From SSSZ01 sp036732025 (GTDB taxonomy: Bacteria > Pseudomonadota > Gammaproteobacteria > Burkholderiales > Rhodocyclaceae), in contig DAINDE010000016.1 of the NCBI GenBank assembly GCA_036732025.1, positions 8,958 to 72,957 on the forward strand: a stretch of DNA of 64,000 bases, written 5' to 3'. This document shows positions 17,745 through 30,282 of this stretch, piece after piece. Position 1 is the first letter of the stretch; the number at the start of each line of letters is the position of its first letter. The translations under genes were made by a program, and so were the position numbers. The notes beneath the pieces are model-generated. The model did no database searches. It saw only the letters and a program-made list of their open reading frames with translations, and was not told the origin of the DNA.

Positions 17745-17767
17745 GTCATGAACACGACAGGGACCCC

Positions 17768-18049
17768 ATGCACGTCGCCGACACCACCCTCCGCTACTAC
17801 ACCAGCTACAGCGGCACCAAGCTGCCCCTGAAGCTCGTCGGCGAACTCGCCGCCGACGACATGCGCAACCGCAACACCTATTTCCGCGGCACCTACGACG
17901 CCGCCGGGCAGCTCCTGTGTTGCGAGAAGGTGGTCTACGGCGAAGTCGAGCTGCGCCACGCCTACCGCTACCACCCCGACGGCCGCCTCGCCCGGGCGGA
18001 AATAGACGACGGCAGCGACGACCCCACGATCATCGACTACCCGGCCTGA
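17768..18049 (+). CDS. Small protein of unknown function (DUF6156-like)
   Basis: A 93-residue soluble protein starting MHVADTTLRYYTSYSGTKLP. The motif YYTSYSG-KLPLKLV followed by RNTYFRGTYD and a histidine-rich YRYHPDGRL recalls the small family listed as DUF6156, although I name it from memory and not from a search. It precedes the Nif11-like gene by 49 bp on the same strand and sits behind a possible attenuator. The function is unknown. Confidence 0.68.
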   Translation: MHVADTTLRYYTSYSGTKLPLKLVGELAADDMRNRNTYFRGTYDAAGQLLCCEKVVYGEVELRHAYRYHPDGRLARAEIDDGSDDPTIIDYPA

Positions 18050-18098
18050 AGCCACCGGCCGGCAACCGCTTTACCCCAGCAAACCACAAGGAAGAACC

Positions 18099-18317
18099 AT
18101 GTCCATCGTCCCCATCCGGGCCTTCTCCGACAAGGCCAAGTCCGACCCCGCCCTCGCCGCCGCCGTCAAGGCCTGCCAGAAGCTCAAGGAATTGCGCGCC
18201 CTGGCCCAGGAGCACGGCTTCGTCATCGAGGAAAACTCCCTCTACCCGCCCAACGAGCCGCAATTCACCGAGGACCAGTTGTCGGAACGGCTGGTGAAGG
18301 CGCTACTGCGGGTGTGA
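18099..18317 (+). CDS. Nif11-like small protein
   Basis: A 72-residue protein matching the Nif11 domain pattern: MSIVPIRAFSDKAKSDPALA, then KLKELRALAQEHGFVI and TEDQLSE, equivalent to the family's aromatic-F...D-P-L...LA-x-x-x-GF...L. Nif11 proteins occur near nitrogen-fixation genes in diazotrophs and as leader regions of peptide natural products (nitrile-hydratase/Nif11 leaders). No cleavable core peptide or modifying enzyme is adjacent, so the nitrogen-fixation type is more likely. The ribosome site is AAGGAAG, 7 bases upstream. Confidence 0.75.
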   Translation: MSIVPIRAFSDKAKSDPALAAAVKACQKLKELRALAQEHGFVIEENSLYPPNEPQFTEDQLSERLVKALLRV

Positions 18318-18330
18318 GCTCCCGAGGCGG

Positions 18331-19176
18331 CTAGCGCATGGCGCTATCCACCAGGACGCCGGCCATCGGCTCGGGCTCCTGCAGGAACAGGTTCAACTGG
18401 GCAATGCGGGCCGCGCAAACGACACCATGGGTGTCCGGCGGCGCGGCGGCAAATTTCTTGTGCGCCAGAAGATCCGCTACGGCTTGGCCATAGCGGTCCT
18501 TGACTTGCTCCATCAGGACGCGCCACTGGCGTGCCGCCTCGTTGAATTCCGCCATGGGCTGGCGCCCCTTGGGGCTGCCCATCCCCTCGTAGGTCACCTG
18601 CAGGTGGTGGGCGAAGAGCGCCTCGAAGGCCCGCGTGTTGGCTTCGCTGAGCCCCGTCTGTAACGCCCTGCTGCCTTCCGGCTGCCGCGCGATGACCTGG
18701 AAGCACTCTTCCGGGGAGCGTTCGCGCAGTTCGGCCAGGGTATCGACGTACATCTGCGCCCAAGCCACGCGTCCAGCGGCGTCGGCAAAGCCCATGCGCT
18801 GCGTGCCGAGGCTGGCAAGCCACGGCCGCGCATCGCGGAACATCTTCTGCACGCCGGCCCCACCACCCAGGCCGTCGGCCATCAATGCCTTGTGCAGCTC
18901 CGCATGCTCCGTCTTGGCATACAGTTTCATGGCGGCATAGATGGGGTGGGCATCCAGTTGGCGCTGCAGGCGGAATGCCGGATCGGCCTTCAGGCGAACG
19001 GTCTCTGTCCGGCTCAGGCCGTAGAGCACCATGACCCCGAGAGCGAAGGGCACCATGAAGCCCCAGAAGAGACTGGCGTCATCGGTATCCTCGGCGCGGA
19101 ACCAGGTCCACGAAACGGCCCCGGCGGCGATGCCACAGACGGGGAAGATAAGGTAGCCGACGTCGAGTTCCATCAC
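18331..19176 (-). CDS. Membrane-anchored protein of unknown function
   Basis: A 281-residue protein with two hydrophobic helices near residues 7-25 and 37-55 and a soluble, helical C-terminal 220 residues (KLYAKTEHAELHKALM, GFADAAGRVAWAQMYVDTLAELRERSPEECF). No family recognised. It overlaps the preceding operon gene by 4 bp (ATGA at 19173-19176) and is the last gene of the operon headed by the deacetylase-caspase fusion, so a shared envelope role is likely (inference). Confidence 0.68.
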   Translation of the reverse strand: MMELDVGYLIFPVCGIAAGAVSWTWFRAEDTDDASLFWGFMVPFALGVMVLYGLSRTETVRLKADPAFRLQRQLDAHPIYAAMKLYAKTEHAELHKALMADGLGGGAGVQKMFRDARPWLASLGTQRMGFADAAGRVAWAQMYVDTLAELRERSPEECFQVIARQPEGSRALQTGLSEANTRAFEALFAHHLQVTYEGMGSPKGRQPMAEFNEAARQWRVLMEQVKDRYGQAVADLLAHKKFAAAPPDTHGVVCAARIAQLNLFLQEPEPMAGVLVDSAMR

Positions 19177-20129
19177 GGCTTCGCTCCCAGCAGCCCCACC
19201 TCGAAGCCCGCCCTGCGCAGGGCCCGCGTAGTCTTGACGCTGAGAAAGACGAGCATCGCCAGATTGACCAGGGGGATGACGGACAGCACCATGCAGAAGA
19301 TCTTCTGGGCCTGGCTGCGCCCCAGGCCGGAGCAGATCTTGATGACGCCGTTGACGGTCAAGGCGGCAACCAGCACGCCGAAGAGCAGCAGCACCGGGAA
19401 GGGCATCGCCAGGCTGCGCTCCGCTGCCCGGAAGAGGAAGTTGCAGATGATCGAATAGACCACCAGCTTCTGCCCCTGGGCGGCGAGACGCAGGTCGGCA
19501 TCGGCATCCGCCTCGTCACCTGCGGCGGGCGGTGCAATCGTGGGAGTGGCGACGGACGGCGCTTCAGCCGCTCCTCCTCCCCCGCCTGGAGCGCCAGCGC
19601 CCACGGCCAGCGACTCGAGCCGCAATGGCGCCGCCTCTGCCACCGCCGGGGCTGGCGGCGTTCCCGCCGCCAGCCGGGCCGGAACGAGGAAGCGGAAAAA
19701 GGCGGCCCGGGCGGCAAACACCGCTTCGGGAACGTCGAGGAGAACGCTCACGTTGTCCTGGCGGGACGGATCGTCGGCATCGGCCAGGATGAGGGCCGTG
19801 TAGAGGAGGCGTCGGACACCACCCTCGCCCTGGCAGGAAAGCATCTGCATCGTGCCCTGCCAGCCTGGCCCTTCGACGGCCTGCCACTGCCCCATCGGCT
19901 GACTACCGGGCAGGGTATTGTGCAAATGTTCAAGGCCCAGTGTGGCGAAGCGTTCGAGGGTGACCGCCCCCTTCGGGCTCGGTTTGCGGAACACCCGGAT
20001 CTTCGCTCCCGTTGCCGGGTCCGCCACCAGCGTTCCGCCGGCCGCTTCCTGCGCCAACCAGCCAGCCGGCAAGCGTAGCCGTAGGCCGGGGCCGAGTTCC
20101 TGCATGGTCTCCTGTTCATTTCCATCCAT
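19173..20129 (-). CDS. Membrane protein with soluble N-domain and Pro/Ala linker
   Basis: A 318-residue protein with three parts: an N-terminal alpha/beta domain (1-135) with a PsbP/DcrB-like flavour (LRLRLPAGWLAQEAAGGTLVAD), a low-complexity alanine/proline/glycine linker (about 150-215), and two transmembrane helices (about 228-290; PVLLLFGVLVAALTVNGVI and MVLSVIPLVNLAMLVFLSV). There is no signal peptide, so the N-domain is probably cytoplasmic. Middle gene of the operon, 29 bp after the deacetylase-caspase gene. I do not recognise its function. Confidence 0.66.
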   Translation of the reverse strand: MDGNEQETMQELGPGLRLRLPAGWLAQEAAGGTLVADPATGAKIRVFRKPSPKGAVTLERFATLGLEHLHNTLPGSQPMGQWQAVEGPGWQGTMQMLSCQGEGGVRRLLYTALILADADDPSRQDNVSVLLDVPEAVFAARAAFFRFLVPARLAAGTPPAPAVAEAAPLRLESLAVGAGAPGGGGGAAEAPSVATPTIAPPAAGDEADADADLRLAAQGQKLVVYSIICNFLFRAAERSLAMPFPVLLLFGVLVAALTVNGVIKICSGLGRSQAQKIFCMVLSVIPLVNLAMLVFLSVKTTRALRRAGFEVGLLGAKP

Positions 20130-20158
20130 CGGTTTCCCCCTTTTTCCGCCCGCGCTGC

Positions 20159-22870
20159 TCAGCCGTTCCCCAACTGCTGCTTCACGTATGCCGCCCCCGG
20201 CCCGCCAGGGGCCAGCTCCAGGTAGGTCTGCCAGGCCTTCCGCGCCTTGTCCGCCTCGCCGGCCTTGGCCTGGGCGTCCCCCAGGTTGAGGTAGGCGATG
20301 GCGCGGGAGGGGTCCATCTTGAGAGTGTTCTCGAACCAGCGGGCGGCTTCCCTGTACTTTTCCTGCTTGTAGAAGACGAAGCCCAGGTTGTTGGCGGCCA
20401 GGGCGAAGTCGGGGCGCAGCTTGAGGGCCTCGGTGAATTGAGCCTCCGCTTCGGCATAGCGTTTTTCCTTGTAGAGCTGCAGGCCCCGGTCGTTGGCCCG
20501 CTGGGCCAGTTGCCGGGCACTGGTGGGCACGGCGGCGGGGGGGGCGATCTTCTGCTCGCCGCCCTGGAGGTCCCTCACCACCACCGGCGCCGCCGCCTTG
20601 TCCCCTGCAGCAACCAGCGGCATCGCCGGGCGGCTCGCGTCCAGCTTGCCGTTGAGGGCAATGGCATCGGCGGGTAGCTGCCTGGTGTCGGCGCTGAGGA
20701 ATTCCGCCTCGGCTGGCAGCTCGAAGACGAAGTCGCCCCCCTCCGACCCGGGCAGGCTGCCGAAGGCCGGCGTCTGGCGGGAATTGGCGGCCACCGCCGG
20801 GGCGACATAGGCGGCCAGCTCGGTGGCGGTGATGAGACCGTCGCCATTGAGGTCGGCCTTGCCGCCCAGGCCCTGCAACAGCGCCCAGGTGAAAACGGAA
20901 TGGCCGTTGGGGCCGCCGTCCGCCACCAGCTGGTCGGCGCCGCCGGCAGTCAGCATCTGGCGGCCGAGGCGCCTGGCGTTGTCGCGCAGGAAATTGGCGT
21001 TGCCGGCGCCGCGGGTCAGCCCCAGGCCGCTGTAGCAGGCGTCCATGACGAAGAGGGCGTGCTTGGCGGTGATGCTTTCGGCGATGTTCTGCAACTCGGT
21101 CATGGGAATGGCGTCGGTGGCGAGCTGGGCGGGGTCCGCATCGACCGGGACGATGTAGCCGAGGTCGCGGCCGGAGCTGAGCTGGCGGGTGGCGCCATGG
21201 CCGGCGAAGAAGACGAAAAGGCGGTCGTTCTTCTTCATGCCGGCGTGGGCCAGCTTGTCGTGGAAGGCAGCCAGGATGCCGTTGCGGGTGGCCTCGGCGT
21301 TCTCCAGGGCAACGATGCGCTCGGGCGCGAAGCCGAATTTCTGGACCAGGGCCTCACGCACCGCCCGGGCGTCGCGCACGGCGTACTGCAGCTTGGGCCA
21401 GCGGGCGTAGTCGTCGATGCCGACGACGATGGCCCAGGAGTCGGCATAGCCGGCGGCACTGGCGGCCGTCGGCGTCGCGGCGGGGGCACCGCCCTTGGCG
21501 ACGGCAAAGCCGGCGCCGTCCCAACCGGCAAACTGGTAGCCCTCGGCCAACAGGCGGTCGAGGATGGCGGGCAGGGCCTTGACGGTGCGCTCGTGGATGT
21601 CGTGGAAGAGAATGATGCCACGGCCTTCCTTGTCCACCGTCTTCAGCACCCGTTCGGCGATGGAGGCCGGCACCGGGTCGGCCCAGTCGAGGGAATCGAT
21701 GTTCCACATCACCGAGCGCAGATGGGCTTCCTCCAAGAGGTGCAGGCCCTCCGCGTTGCGGGCGCCGTAAGGGAAGCGGAAGAGGGGCGCGCGGCGCTCG
21801 TCCACCGCCTTGAGCAACTGGTCGGTGGTCAGCACCTCCGCCTTCAAGGCCTCGCCGCTCTTTTTCGAAAGCTGGGCATGGGTCAGGCTGTGGTTGGCGA
21901 GGGTATAGCCCGCCGCCAGGAGCTTGCGGCTGACCTCGGCCCGGGGGACCAGCTTCGCCTTGCCATCGGCGCCAACGGTACCGAGGTTGCTGCCCACCTG
22001 GAAGAAGATGGCCGGGACGCCGTACTGCTTGAGAATGGCGGCGATCTCGCCGGTATAGGTGCCGTGGGGACCGTCGTCGAAGGTGAGTACCAGGGTCTTG
22101 GCCGGCAGACCGGCGCCGAAGACCTCGCCCTCGCTTTCGTCCTTCGCCTTCCTGGCCTTGCCGCGCATGCCCGGCTCGGCGGGTTCCGGTGTCGCAGCGT
22201 AGGGCACGACCACGCCGTGGTCCTTGAGAATCTGCTCCCGGCTGTAGCGGGACTTCAGCTTGGCGACGTAGTCCTCCCAGCGTTCCCGCTTCAGGTCGAT
22301 GGCGCGGCTCTCGAAGCGGCCGAAGACCTGGCGGATTTCCTTTTCGTAATTGCGCTCGATCTCGGCCAGGGCCTCCAGATCCTCGCCGATGCGCTTGTGC
22401 AGCTTGATGGCCGGCAGCGACCCGTCCTTCGCCATGGCGGCCTGGAGGCTGCGCAGCAGTTCGCGGAAGGCGAGGCGGTCGGCGTCGAAGAGGTCGGGAT
22501 CGCTCTCCACGTAATCGAGGAGGCCGGCGACGGTATCGAAGCGGGCCTGGCCGGCGCCGGGCAGGGCATCGAAGGCGGCCTCGAGATCGACGACCCGCTG
22601 CCGGTTCTCGTGGAACAGCGCCTGGCCGACCTGGTTGGCGGCATCCCTGTGCTCGGCGGAAAGCTCCCTTTCGTCGGCGAAGAGGACGATGATCCGGCGG
22701 TAGGTGGCCAGCGCCTCCTTGAAGCCGGCGAGGAGAGGGGCGTTGTCGGCCTGGGCTGCGGGGGCCTGCACGGCGCCGGGGGCAGCCTGCCCGCCACCCA
22801 GCCAGACGCCGACGCCTAGGGCGGCACCGATGGCGGCCACAGCGGTCGCCAGAATGATTTTCCTGTTCAT
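20159..22870 (-). CDS. Polysaccharide deacetylase - caspase-like peptidase - TPR fusion
   Basis: A 903-residue multidomain protein. Residues 5-26 form a signal anchor; 45-215 are helical. The NodB deacetylase (about 258-450) has TFDDGPHG (D265, D266), HSLTH (H327, H331), RFPYGARN and LFHDIH (H423), all metal or catalytic motifs. A C14 caspase-like domain (478-715) has the dyad H558 (FFAGHG) and C612 (MDACYSG). An EF-hand-like loop is inserted at 673-684 (DLNGDGLITATE), and three TPRs end the chain (790-890). Both enzymes appear intact. The start at 22870 (MNRKIIL) has AGGGA upstream, unlike the ATG at 22882. Likely periplasmic; it may join cell-wall sugar modification with proteolysis. Heads an operon with two membrane proteins. 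Confidence 0.88.
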   Translation of the reverse strand: MNRKIILATAVAAIGAALGVGVWLGGGQAAPGAVQAPAAQADNAPLLAGFKEALATYRRIIVLFADERELSAEHRDAANQVGQALFHENRQRVVDLEAAFDALPGAGQARFDTVAGLLDYVESDPDLFDADRLAFRELLRSLQAAMAKDGSLPAIKLHKRIGEDLEALAEIERNYEKEIRQVFGRFESRAIDLKRERWEDYVAKLKSRYSREQILKDHGVVVPYAATPEPAEPGMRGKARKAKDESEGEVFGAGLPAKTLVLTFDDGPHGTYTGEIAAILKQYGVPAIFFQVGSNLGTVGADGKAKLVPRAEVSRKLLAAGYTLANHSLTHAQLSKKSGEALKAEVLTTDQLLKAVDERRAPLFRFPYGARNAEGLHLLEEAHLRSVMWNIDSLDWADPVPASIAERVLKTVDKEGRGIILFHDIHERTVKALPAILDRLLAEGYQFAGWDGAGFAVAKGGAPAATPTAASAAGYADSWAIVVGIDDYARWPKLQYAVRDARAVREALVQKFGFAPERIVALENAEATRNGILAAFHDKLAHAGMKKNDRLFVFFAGHGATRQLSSGRDLGYIVPVDADPAQLATDAIPMTELQNIAESITAKHALFVMDACYSGLGLTRGAGNANFLRDNARRLGRQMLTAGGADQLVADGGPNGHSVFTWALLQGLGGKADLNGDGLITATELAAYVAPAVAANSRQTPAFGSLPGSEGGDFVFELPAEAEFLSADTRQLPADAIALNGKLDASRPAMPLVAAGDKAAAPVVVRDLQGGEQKIAPPAAVPTSARQLAQRANDRGLQLYKEKRYAEAEAQFTEALKLRPDFALAANNLGFVFYKQEKYREAARWFENTLKMDPSRAIAYLNLGDAQAKAGEADKARKAWQTYLELAPGGPGAAYVKQQLGNG

Positions 22871-22930
22871 GTCCCTGAGCATTGTTGTTTTTTGTTCAGG
22901 CTGGGATTCTGGGGTGGGGATCGGGGAAGG

Positions 22931-23818
22931 TCAATCCATGCGGCATGGGGCAACGGCTTCCCGGCCCAGGCGCTCGTACTCGGCGATGACCTGCGCCCCC
23001 AGCAGCAGGATGGTGACGGCGATTTCCATGCTGAACAGGGCCACCACGGCGGTGGTGAGGGAGCCGTAGACGATGCTCACCCGGGAAACGTGGGTGAAGT
23101 ACCAGACCAGCAGGTGGCGGACTATTTCCCATAGGCTGGTGGCGGTGAAGCCGCCGACCAGGGCATGGCGCATGCGGGTTCGCCCCACCGGCATGACGTA
23201 GTAGAAGGCGGCGAGCAGGCCGGTTTCCATCAACAGCCCGAATAGATAGAGCAGCACGCCGGATACCCCGCCCAGAGACCAGTCGCGCCCCAGGAACGGC
23301 ACGCTTTCGGCGGCGAGGGCCCGCAGGGCGACCGAGGCCGCCGTCAGCACCAACAGCGCCGCGGCGAGCATCAGGATGAAGCCATAGGGAAGCACGGCGG
23401 CCACCAGGTAATGGCGTTTGCGCTCCTTCTCCCGATGGGAAAAGATGACGCACATGGCCTTTTCCAGGACGGAGAAGGCGAGAGATCCGAAAAAGACAAG
23501 GGTTCCCAGCAGCACAAGCCCGATGGCAACGCGGTGGTCGAGGAATGCACGCACGTCGTCCATCACCGCCCGGGACTGGCTGGGCACCAGCCATTCCAGG
23601 TAACGCCCGAGGGTTGCGAGGAGTTCGGCCTGATCGACCCATTGGGAAAGGCCGATGACGGAAAGGATGACCAGCGGCACCACCGAGAGCAGGGCGTAGT
23701 AGGCGGCCGCCCCGGCCAGCAGCAACCCCTGGTTGTCGCGGAAGCCGCGGAGCACCTGGCGGGCAAAGGCCAGCGGATGGGTGAGGACGCTACGGGCAGG
23801 GCGGCTCAGGAAGGCCAT
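22931..23818 (-). CDS. YihY/virulence factor BrkB family membrane protein
   Basis: Inner-membrane protein of 295 residues with about six transmembrane helices. The family signature is clear near residues 28-60 (NQGLLLAGAAAYYALLSVVPLVIL), followed by YLEWLVPSQSRAVMDDV, EKAMCVIFSHREKERKR and LWEIVRHLLVWYF. The family was once annotated as RNase BN or a serum-resistance factor, and its transport role is unresolved. Start at ATG 23818 (MAFLSRPARS). Transcribed on the same strand as the fusion operon, 60 bp before it. Confidence 0.9.
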   Translation of the reverse strand: MAFLSRPARSVLTHPLAFARQVLRGFRDNQGLLLAGAAAYYALLSVVPLVILSVIGLSQWVDQAELLATLGRYLEWLVPSQSRAVMDDVRAFLDHRVAIGLVLLGTLVFFGSLAFSVLEKAMCVIFSHREKERKRHYLVAAVLPYGFILMLAAALLVLTAASVALRALAAESVPFLGRDWSLGGVSGVLLYLFGLLMETGLLAAFYYVMPVGRTRMRHALVGGFTATSLWEIVRHLLVWYFTHVSRVSIVYGSLTTAVVALFSMEIAVTILLLGAQVIAEYERLGREAVAPCRMD

Positions 23819-24106
23819 GGTCTCAGTCCCAGATGAATTGCGATGGAACCCCGGGGCGGCGAGCAACAGGAGGCACTATCGGGAGAGCAACGAAGAAAAG
23901 GACGCCAGCATAGCCGGCCGGAGGGAGCGATGCCACCCCGGCCGACCGTCCCGGGCGCTGCCAGCCCTTGCGCCGGCCTTCCCCCACCGCCATTTCGGCG
24001 TATGATGGCCTTACGGTGCAGCGCACCGGCAAGAGCGGGGCGCCGCGGCCGGCAGGTCACCAACCCGCACGCCTTTCCAAGATGCGGGCTCGACTCAGGG
24101 TGCATC

Positions 24107-27695
<3,589 letters not shown>

Positions 27696-27703
<8 letters not shown>

Positions 27704-28706
27704 CCTCTCCACCCGCTACCTGGGCCTTGCGCTCAAGAACCCCCTGGTCCCCTCCAGCACGCCCCTTTCCCGCCACCTGGACCCGGTGCTGCACCTGGAG
27801 GATGCCGGCGCCGCGGCCATCGTCATGCACTCCCTGTTCGAGGAGGACGTGCGCAACGACGAGAAGATGCTCGACCGCTTCCTCCTCCATCCCGAGGCCC
27901 TGGGCGAGACGGCCGGCCATCTGCCGGCGGGAGGCGAATACCGGAGCCGGCTCGACGCCTACCTGGAACACATCGCCGCCCTCAAGGCACGGCTGTCGAT
28001 CCCCATCGTGGCCAGCCTCAACGGCACTTCCATCAACGGCTGGCTGGAGCTGGGCCGGCAGATGCAGGCCGCCGGCGCCGACGCCCTGGAACTCAACGCC
28101 TGGTTCCTGGCGGGGGACCCCGGCATCGGCGGTGACACGGTCGAACAGCACTACCTCGATCTCCTGCGCCATCTCAAGCGCGTCGTCACCATCCCGGTCT
28201 GCCTGAAGCTGCCTCCCTTCTTCTCGGCCCTGCCCCATTTCGTGCAGCAGGCTGAGGCGGCCGGGGCGGCCGGCGTTTCGCTGTTCAATCGCTTCTTCCA
28301 ACCCGACATCGACCTCGAATCCCTCAAGCTCATTCATCGCGCCCAGCTCTCCACCTCCGCCGACGGCCTGCTGGCGATGCGCTGGATCGCCATCCTGCGC
28401 GGCCGTACCCGCCTGACCCTGGCCGCCTCCGGCGGCATCCACACCGCCGACGACGCCCTCAAGATGCTGCTCGCCGGCGCCGACGTCACCCACCTGGCCA
28501 GCGCCCTGCTACTGCACGGCCCCCAGCGGCTGCGGGAAGTGTTGGCAGGCGTCGGCCGCTGGCTGGAAACCCACGAATACGAATCCATCCAGCAGCTCAA
28601 GGGCTCCATGAGCCAGGCCAACGTCCCCCACCCGGCCGCCTTCGCCCGGGCCGCCTACCTGGACACCCTGGATTCCTTCAGCCCGCCGCCGGGGGTACGG
28701 TACTAG
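27696..28706 (+). CDS. Dihydroorotate dehydrogenase-like flavoprotein
   Basis: A TIM-barrel flavoprotein of 336 residues related to class 1 dihydroorotate dehydrogenase and to PreA: LSTRYLGLALKNPLVPSSTPLS at the start, LEDAGAAAIVMHSLFEE, LNAWFL, IPVCLKLPPF, GVSLFNRF and the phosphate-binding ASGGIHTADDALKMLLAGAD. The catalytic Cys/Ser base loop of true DHODH is not evident. Genes of this kind commonly follow nifJ, and the 8-bp overlap shows coupling here, so it probably supports PFOR redox work rather than pyrimidine synthesis (inference). Confidence 0.87.
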
Positions 28707-28742
28707 CCTGGAAATTTCACGGGCCGCCTGCTTTGCGCCACC

Positions 28743-30107
28743 TTATTGCCGACCAACACGGCATTTCGGTCCAGTTTCTGTTTGCAGCAACCGTTCCAGT
28801 TCGGCGAGGAAGGGCTCGACGAACTGGCGCTCCACCTCCGGGAAGCAGGCGCGACGGTAGACCACGTCCAGTTGCAGGCGCCCGTTGACCGTGGGCGTCA
28901 GGAACATCAGGTCGTAGGGATGGACCAGGCAACCGAAGATCGCAGTCTCCAGTATTGGCGCACCGGGTTTGCCGAACTCGGCGAAGTCCTCGTCTACCAC
29001 CCCTGGGTTCGAGTACAGCACGTTGGTACCCTGGGTGCGTTTCATGATCCAGTACACCAGGGATTTCGGCAGGGGGTTGCGGAAGAGGGAGATGGCATTC
29101 TCCATGCGCCCCAGCTCCAGCTCCAGCCGGCCGTTGCGGATGGCTGCCATCTCGGCGTCGACAGCCGCCAGGAGTTCCCGCGTTCCGACGTCGTGGGGGA
29201 CGCGTAGGGTGCAATCCACCATGAAGCTGCGGAATGCTTCCCGGTAGGCGTCGCCCAGCAGCCGCCGCAGACTGACGGCGATGGTGTATACCGCCCGCGG
29301 AGATTGCGGCTCCTGGTGCTTGCCGATATAGCGGACCAGGGCCGCGGAAAACAACGTGTTGAGGGTGACCCCGTAGTGCCCGGCAGCGGCATGGATCGCT
29401 TCCTGCAGGTCGACCGGCAGGATCAGGTGATGGAAGTCATTGCCTGCCTGCTCTTCCTCCGGCACCGCATGCCCCCGGGCCGTGAAACGTACCTGGGTGC
29501 GCTCCCGCGCCGACATCCGTCGGGTGATTTCCAGATGGGCACGACCGCGTCGCAGGAGTCCGGCGGCACCCTTGTACCAGCCGGGGCGGATGCTTTCCAG
29601 GGCGTGATGCCGGTGGGTCATCGGCAGCGCCGCCTCCGCGCTCCCCACGCCTTTCTCGTACTCCTGCATGAGGGCCGCAAGAACAATGTTGCCGCTCTTC
29701 ACGTCGGCAACGTCGTGAGAGATGCCCAGGTGGAGGCAGGTCCTGCTCCCGTCTTCCGCCTTCAGCAGCAGCAACCTGACGGGATGGCGGACCAAGCCCC
29801 CTGGCTCGGCGGCTGCGACGAGGGCCATTAGTTCCCGACGGAAATTTTCGTTGTCGAAGGCCACCGGATGCCGGGTTGTAACCGCCTGCACCAGGAGATC
29901 GGCCTCCGCCTCCGGCGCCGCCCGGAGATCCCGGAGCTGTTCGAACCGCGGAACGACCTGCAGCAGCGCCCGCCGCAAGCGTTCCCGATCGATCTCGCCC
30001 TGCACGATGCAGATGTGGCTGTTGGTGATCGGGAAAAGCTTGGAGCCCCAGCGGAAGAATCCGCACAGTGGGTCGTTCCTGGTCTGGTGGCGAAAAGGGG
30101 TGGCCAT
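28743..30107 (-). CDS. Condensation-domain-fold acyltransferase (PapA/WES-like)
   Basis: A 454-residue CoA/ACP-dependent acyltransferase fold. The catalytic HHxxxDG motif is seen as SHDVADVKS, with His131 and Asp135 kept but the first His and the final Gly lost (H126-L-G-I-S-H131). The C-terminal half has DFHHLILPVDLQEAIHAAA, VSLRRLLGDAYREAF and the family's NVLYSNPGV, in the place of the NRPS/PapA floor loop. It would esterify or amidate an acyl group made by the neighbouring cluster. Start at ATG 30107 after AAGGAG; upstream extension rejected. It is divergent from the ABC transporter, with 175 bp between, suggesting shared control. Confidence 0.78.
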   Translation of the reverse strand: MATPFRHQTRNDPLCGFFRWGSKLFPITNSHICIVQGEIDRERLRRALLQVVPRFEQLRDLRAAPEAEADLLVQAVTTRHPVAFDNENFRRELMALVAAAEPGGLVRHPVRLLLLKAEDGSRTCLHLGISHDVADVKSGNIVLAALMQEYEKGVGSAEAALPMTHRHHALESIRPGWYKGAAGLLRRGRAHLEITRRMSARERTQVRFTARGHAVPEEEQAGNDFHHLILPVDLQEAIHAAAGHYGVTLNTLFSAALVRYIGKHQEPQSPRAVYTIAVSLRRLLGDAYREAFRSFMVDCTLRVPHDVGTRELLAAVDAEMAAIRNGRLELELGRMENAISLFRNPLPKSLVYWIMKRTQGTNVLYSNPGVVDEDFAEFGKPGAPILETAIFGCLVHPYDLMFLTPTVNGRLQLDVVYRRACFPEVERQFVEPFLAELERLLQTETGPKCRVGRQ

Positions 30108-30282
30108 CGCGATCTCCTTGGCGAGAAAGGCGCGATGATATGCCCGCGGGATTGCGCAGTCCATCGCAAACACAAATACGACGGCATCGCAATATTCCAA
30201 ACAAATTAGCCGGCCACCGCGCTAGAATAGGCAATTTGCATTAACGCTGCAGCCTAAGGGCGGCGCACAGGGACAAGACAAC

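Noticed and set aside
17768..18317. A lanthipeptide-like precursor from the Nif11 domain.
   Set aside because: No core peptide after a GG site and no modification enzymes nearby.
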